NCBI GenBank assembly: GCA_035438585.1 | Contig: DAORIO010000027.1 | Location: 1-7,426, forward strand | Length of the DNA: 7,426 bases | Direction: 5' to 3' | Source of the DNA: DAORIO01 sp035438585 | Lineage (GTDB): Bacteria; Patescibacteriota; Minisyncoccia; Phycocordibacterales; UBA9973 | Shown: in pieces, positions 5,796-7,426 of the stretch | Layout: every line of letters starts with the position of its first letter | How positions within the stretch are numbered: position 1 is the first letter of the stretch | Program-made: the position numbers and the translations under genes | The notes under the pieces: generated by a model | What the model saw: the letters and a program-made list of their open reading frames with translations, nothing else | Databases searched by the model: none | Told to the model about the DNA's origin: nothing

Positions 5796-7308
5796 AGAAA
5801 AATTTATTATTATTGGCGCAGGTATTGGAGGACTCGCAACAGCTTGCCTCTTATCAAAAAAAGGACACGAGGTAATTGTTATTGAAAAAAATGACTCTGC
5901 GGGTGGAAGAGCTGGTCTAATAATTGGCGAAACCTCAAAAGGAAAATTTGTATTCGATAAGGGTCCGAGCTGGTACATGATGCCTGATGTATTTGAGGAA
6001 TTCTATAAATTAATCGGTGAAGATATAAACGAACACCTAAAACTAAAAAAACTATCCCCTTCTTATCGTGTCTTTATGGAAGATTCAAAAATGTCCTATG
6101 ATTTTTATGGTGACATAGAAAAAACTGCAAATGTTTTTGAGAGCATAGAGAAAGGCTCGGGAAATAAACTTATAGATTTCTTGAAAAAAGTTAAATACCA
6201 ATACGAAGTTGCTAAGGGTGAATTTATGTACAAAAACTACGACTCTCTTTCTGATTTCTTTAACTTTAGAGTTATGACAATTGGCGCACAGTTACCAATT
6301 TTCAAAAAACAAAGCACTATAATAAATAAAATTTTTAAAGATGATGTCATTAGAAAAGTAATGCAATATCAAACTGTTCTTTTGGGAACTTCGCCATACG
6401 AAACTCCTGGTATTTATACTCTTATGAATTATGTAGATTTTGGTTTAGGTGTTTGGTACCCAGAAGGTGGAATATACGAAATAATAAAATCTCTACATAA
6501 AATTGCTCTTAAAAACGGAGTTAAATTTATGTTCAATTCCCCTGTCAAAAAGATACTAACAAAAGAAAATTCCGCCTATGGAGTAATGCTTGAAAACAAT
6601 AATGAAATAATTGGAACTAAAGTCATCTCAAATGCAGACTATCATCATACAGAAACTATGCTACTTGAGTCTGACCAAAAAGAATACAGCCAAAAGTATT
6701 GGGAAAAAAGAACACTCGCCCCTAGTGCTTTTATTCTATATCTTGGTATCGACGGGAAAATTCCAAACATACAACATCACAACCTTGTCTTTTCTAAAAA
6801 CTGGAAAGAAAATTTTGACCAAATATTCAAATCCCCTTCATGGCCAAACAAACCATCTATGTACATATGTGCGCCTTCAGTAACAGACAAAACAATTGCT
6901 CCAGAAAATACTGAAAATCTTTTTGTGCTTGTTCCAATAGCATCTGGACTTTATTCAGACGAAACAGAAAAAGAAAAATATTGTAACTTTATAATCGAAA
7001 GACTTTCTGAAGTATTTGATTCAAAAGATTTAAAAGAAAGAATCTTATACAAAAAAATATATTCAGTCGAAGATTTCGAATCAGACTACAATTCTTACAA
7101 AGGATCAGCTTTGGGGCTAGCGCATACATTGCTTCAAACAGCAGTATGGCGCCCAAAAAATGCCTCAACAAAAGTAAAAAATCTTTACTATGTTGGAGCA
7201 AATGTAAACCCGGGTATTGGTATGCCAATATGCCTTATTTCAGCCATTTTGGCCTATAAACGCATCTTCAATATAAAAGACAACCTTCCACCCAAAACTC
7301 TAGATTAA
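5788..7308 (+). CDS. crtI: Phytoene desaturase (CrtI family, FAD-dependent)
   Basis: This 506-residue protein has the usual CrtI length. CrtI enzymes remove hydrogens from phytoene stepwise to coloured products such as neurosporene or lycopene at the membrane. Seen: an N-terminal Rossmann motif GAGIGG (10-15) with E33 closing the ADP-ribose site and AGGRAG (38-43); FDKGPSWYMMP (56-66), the CrtI GPxxxxMP signature; VWYPEGG (222-228); a C-terminal block with GSALGLAHTLLQTAVWRPKN (439-458); and GANVNPGIGMPICLIS (470-485), the carotenoid-desaturase FAD motif. The N- and C-terminal signatures are both intact, so this is a complete gene. Its ATG overlaps crtB by 8 bases. How many double bonds it inserts cannot be read from sequence, and CrtN- or CrtD-type relatives are possible. 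No cyclase or modifying enzyme follows on this strand, and no terminator is visible after it. Confidence 0.9.
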   Translation: MDKEKFIIIGAGIGGLATACLLSKKGHEVIVIEKNDSAGGRAGLIIGETSKGKFVFDKGPSWYMMPDVFEEFYKLIGEDINEHLKLKKLSPSYRVFMEDSKMSYDFYGDIEKTANVFESIEKGSGNKLIDFLKKVKYQYEVAKGEFMYKNYDSLSDFFNFRVMTIGAQLPIFKKQSTIINKIFKDDVIRKVMQYQTVLLGTSPYETPGIYTLMNYVDFGLGVWYPEGGIYEIIKSLHKIALKNGVKFMFNSPVKKILTKENSAYGVMLENNNEIIGTKVISNADYHHTETMLLESDQKEYSQKYWEKRTLAPSAFILYLGIDGKIPNIQHHNLVFSKNWKENFDQIFKSPSWPNKPSMYICAPSVTDKTIAPENTENLFVLVPIASGLYSDETEKEKYCNFIIERLSEVFDSKDLKERILYKKIYSVEDFESDYNSYKGSALGLAHTLLQTAVWRPKNASTKVKNLYYVGANVNPGIGMPICLISAILAYKRIFNIKDNLPPKTLD

Positions 7309-7426
7309 CTGAATTTTTGATAGATATAAAAGATACACCAAATCATCGGCAAAAGTGTGTTTACTAACGGGAAGTATTTATAAACCCTAAACCTCCTTCC
7401 TCCTGAAAAAGAGAAACCTTGGGATC
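7305..7426 (-). CDS. Possible 3' end of a convergent membrane-protein gene (partial)
   Basis: On the minus strand a frame is open from the window edge (first full codon at 7424) to TAA at 7307-7305, giving 39 codons. It reads polar residues (SGGRRFRVYKYF) followed by a hydrophobic segment (LVNTLLPMIWCIFYIY) and a short polar tail, like the last transmembrane helix of a membrane protein. Its stop overlaps the crtI stop by four bases (TTAA), a common convergent arrangement, and the two competing plus-strand frames close quickly. I do not recognise the family. A 39-codon open frame in AT-rich DNA can occur by chance, so this is tentative. Confidence 0.4.
   Translation of the reverse strand, partial: SQGFSFSGGRRFRVYKYFPLVNTLLPMIWCIFYIYQKFS

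Noticed and set aside
6611..6883. 90-codon open frame inside crtI in another plus-strand frame
   Set aside because: It is fully nested in an intact crtI with continuous family similarity; the translation has no domain signal.
7309..7426. Terminator or further plus-strand gene after crtI
   Set aside because: No stem followed by a T run is visible and all plus-strand frames close within about 25 codons.

Overview
The window is AT-rich (roughly one-third G+C by eye) and densely packed. Genes sit in short same-strand runs with gaps of 0-9 bases or small overlaps. I see no Shine-Dalgarno sequence in front of any gene. The standard stop codons fit: TAA ends most genes, TGA ends ddl and TAG ends the small orphan gene, so UGA is not recoded. 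The compact layout, the CPR-like N-terminus of the D-Ala ligase (RGG-S-EYQVSL-TG pattern) and a cut-down UvrC suggest a Patescibacteria/CPR-type bacterium, Parcubacteria-like. This is inferred from gene style; no marker gene is present to prove it.

Left part, minus strand (15-2450, transcribed right to left): a short UvrC-type nuclease (1239-2450), a divergent D-alanine--D-alanine ligase (299-1231) and a small two-helix membrane protein (15-302) that overlaps ddl by ATGA. The first 40 bases of the window are a perfect inverted copy of bases 181-220, so the left edge, including the C-terminus of the small protein, may be an assembly fold-back.

Middle (2451-3002): a region upstream of the left operon with promoter-like sequences on both strands, a 69-codon orphan gene whose frame continues past an amber codon, a clear intrinsic terminator (2760-2784), a repeat-rich intergenic stretch, and a strong extended -10 promoter placed so that the next transcript would be almost leaderless.

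Right part, plus strand (3003-7308): a tightly packed four-gene operon of thioredoxin/AhpF-like reductase, GGPP synthase-like polyprenyl synthase, phytoene synthase and phytoene desaturase. The last three form a compact carotenoid route: IPP/DMAPP to GGPP, then phytoene, then a desaturated (lycopene-like) carotenoid. No IPP-producing gene and no cyclase is visible. At the right edge a convergent open frame may be the 3' end of a membrane-protein gene. The most notable content is a complete crtE-crtB-crtI block in what looks like a reduced, CPR-type genome.
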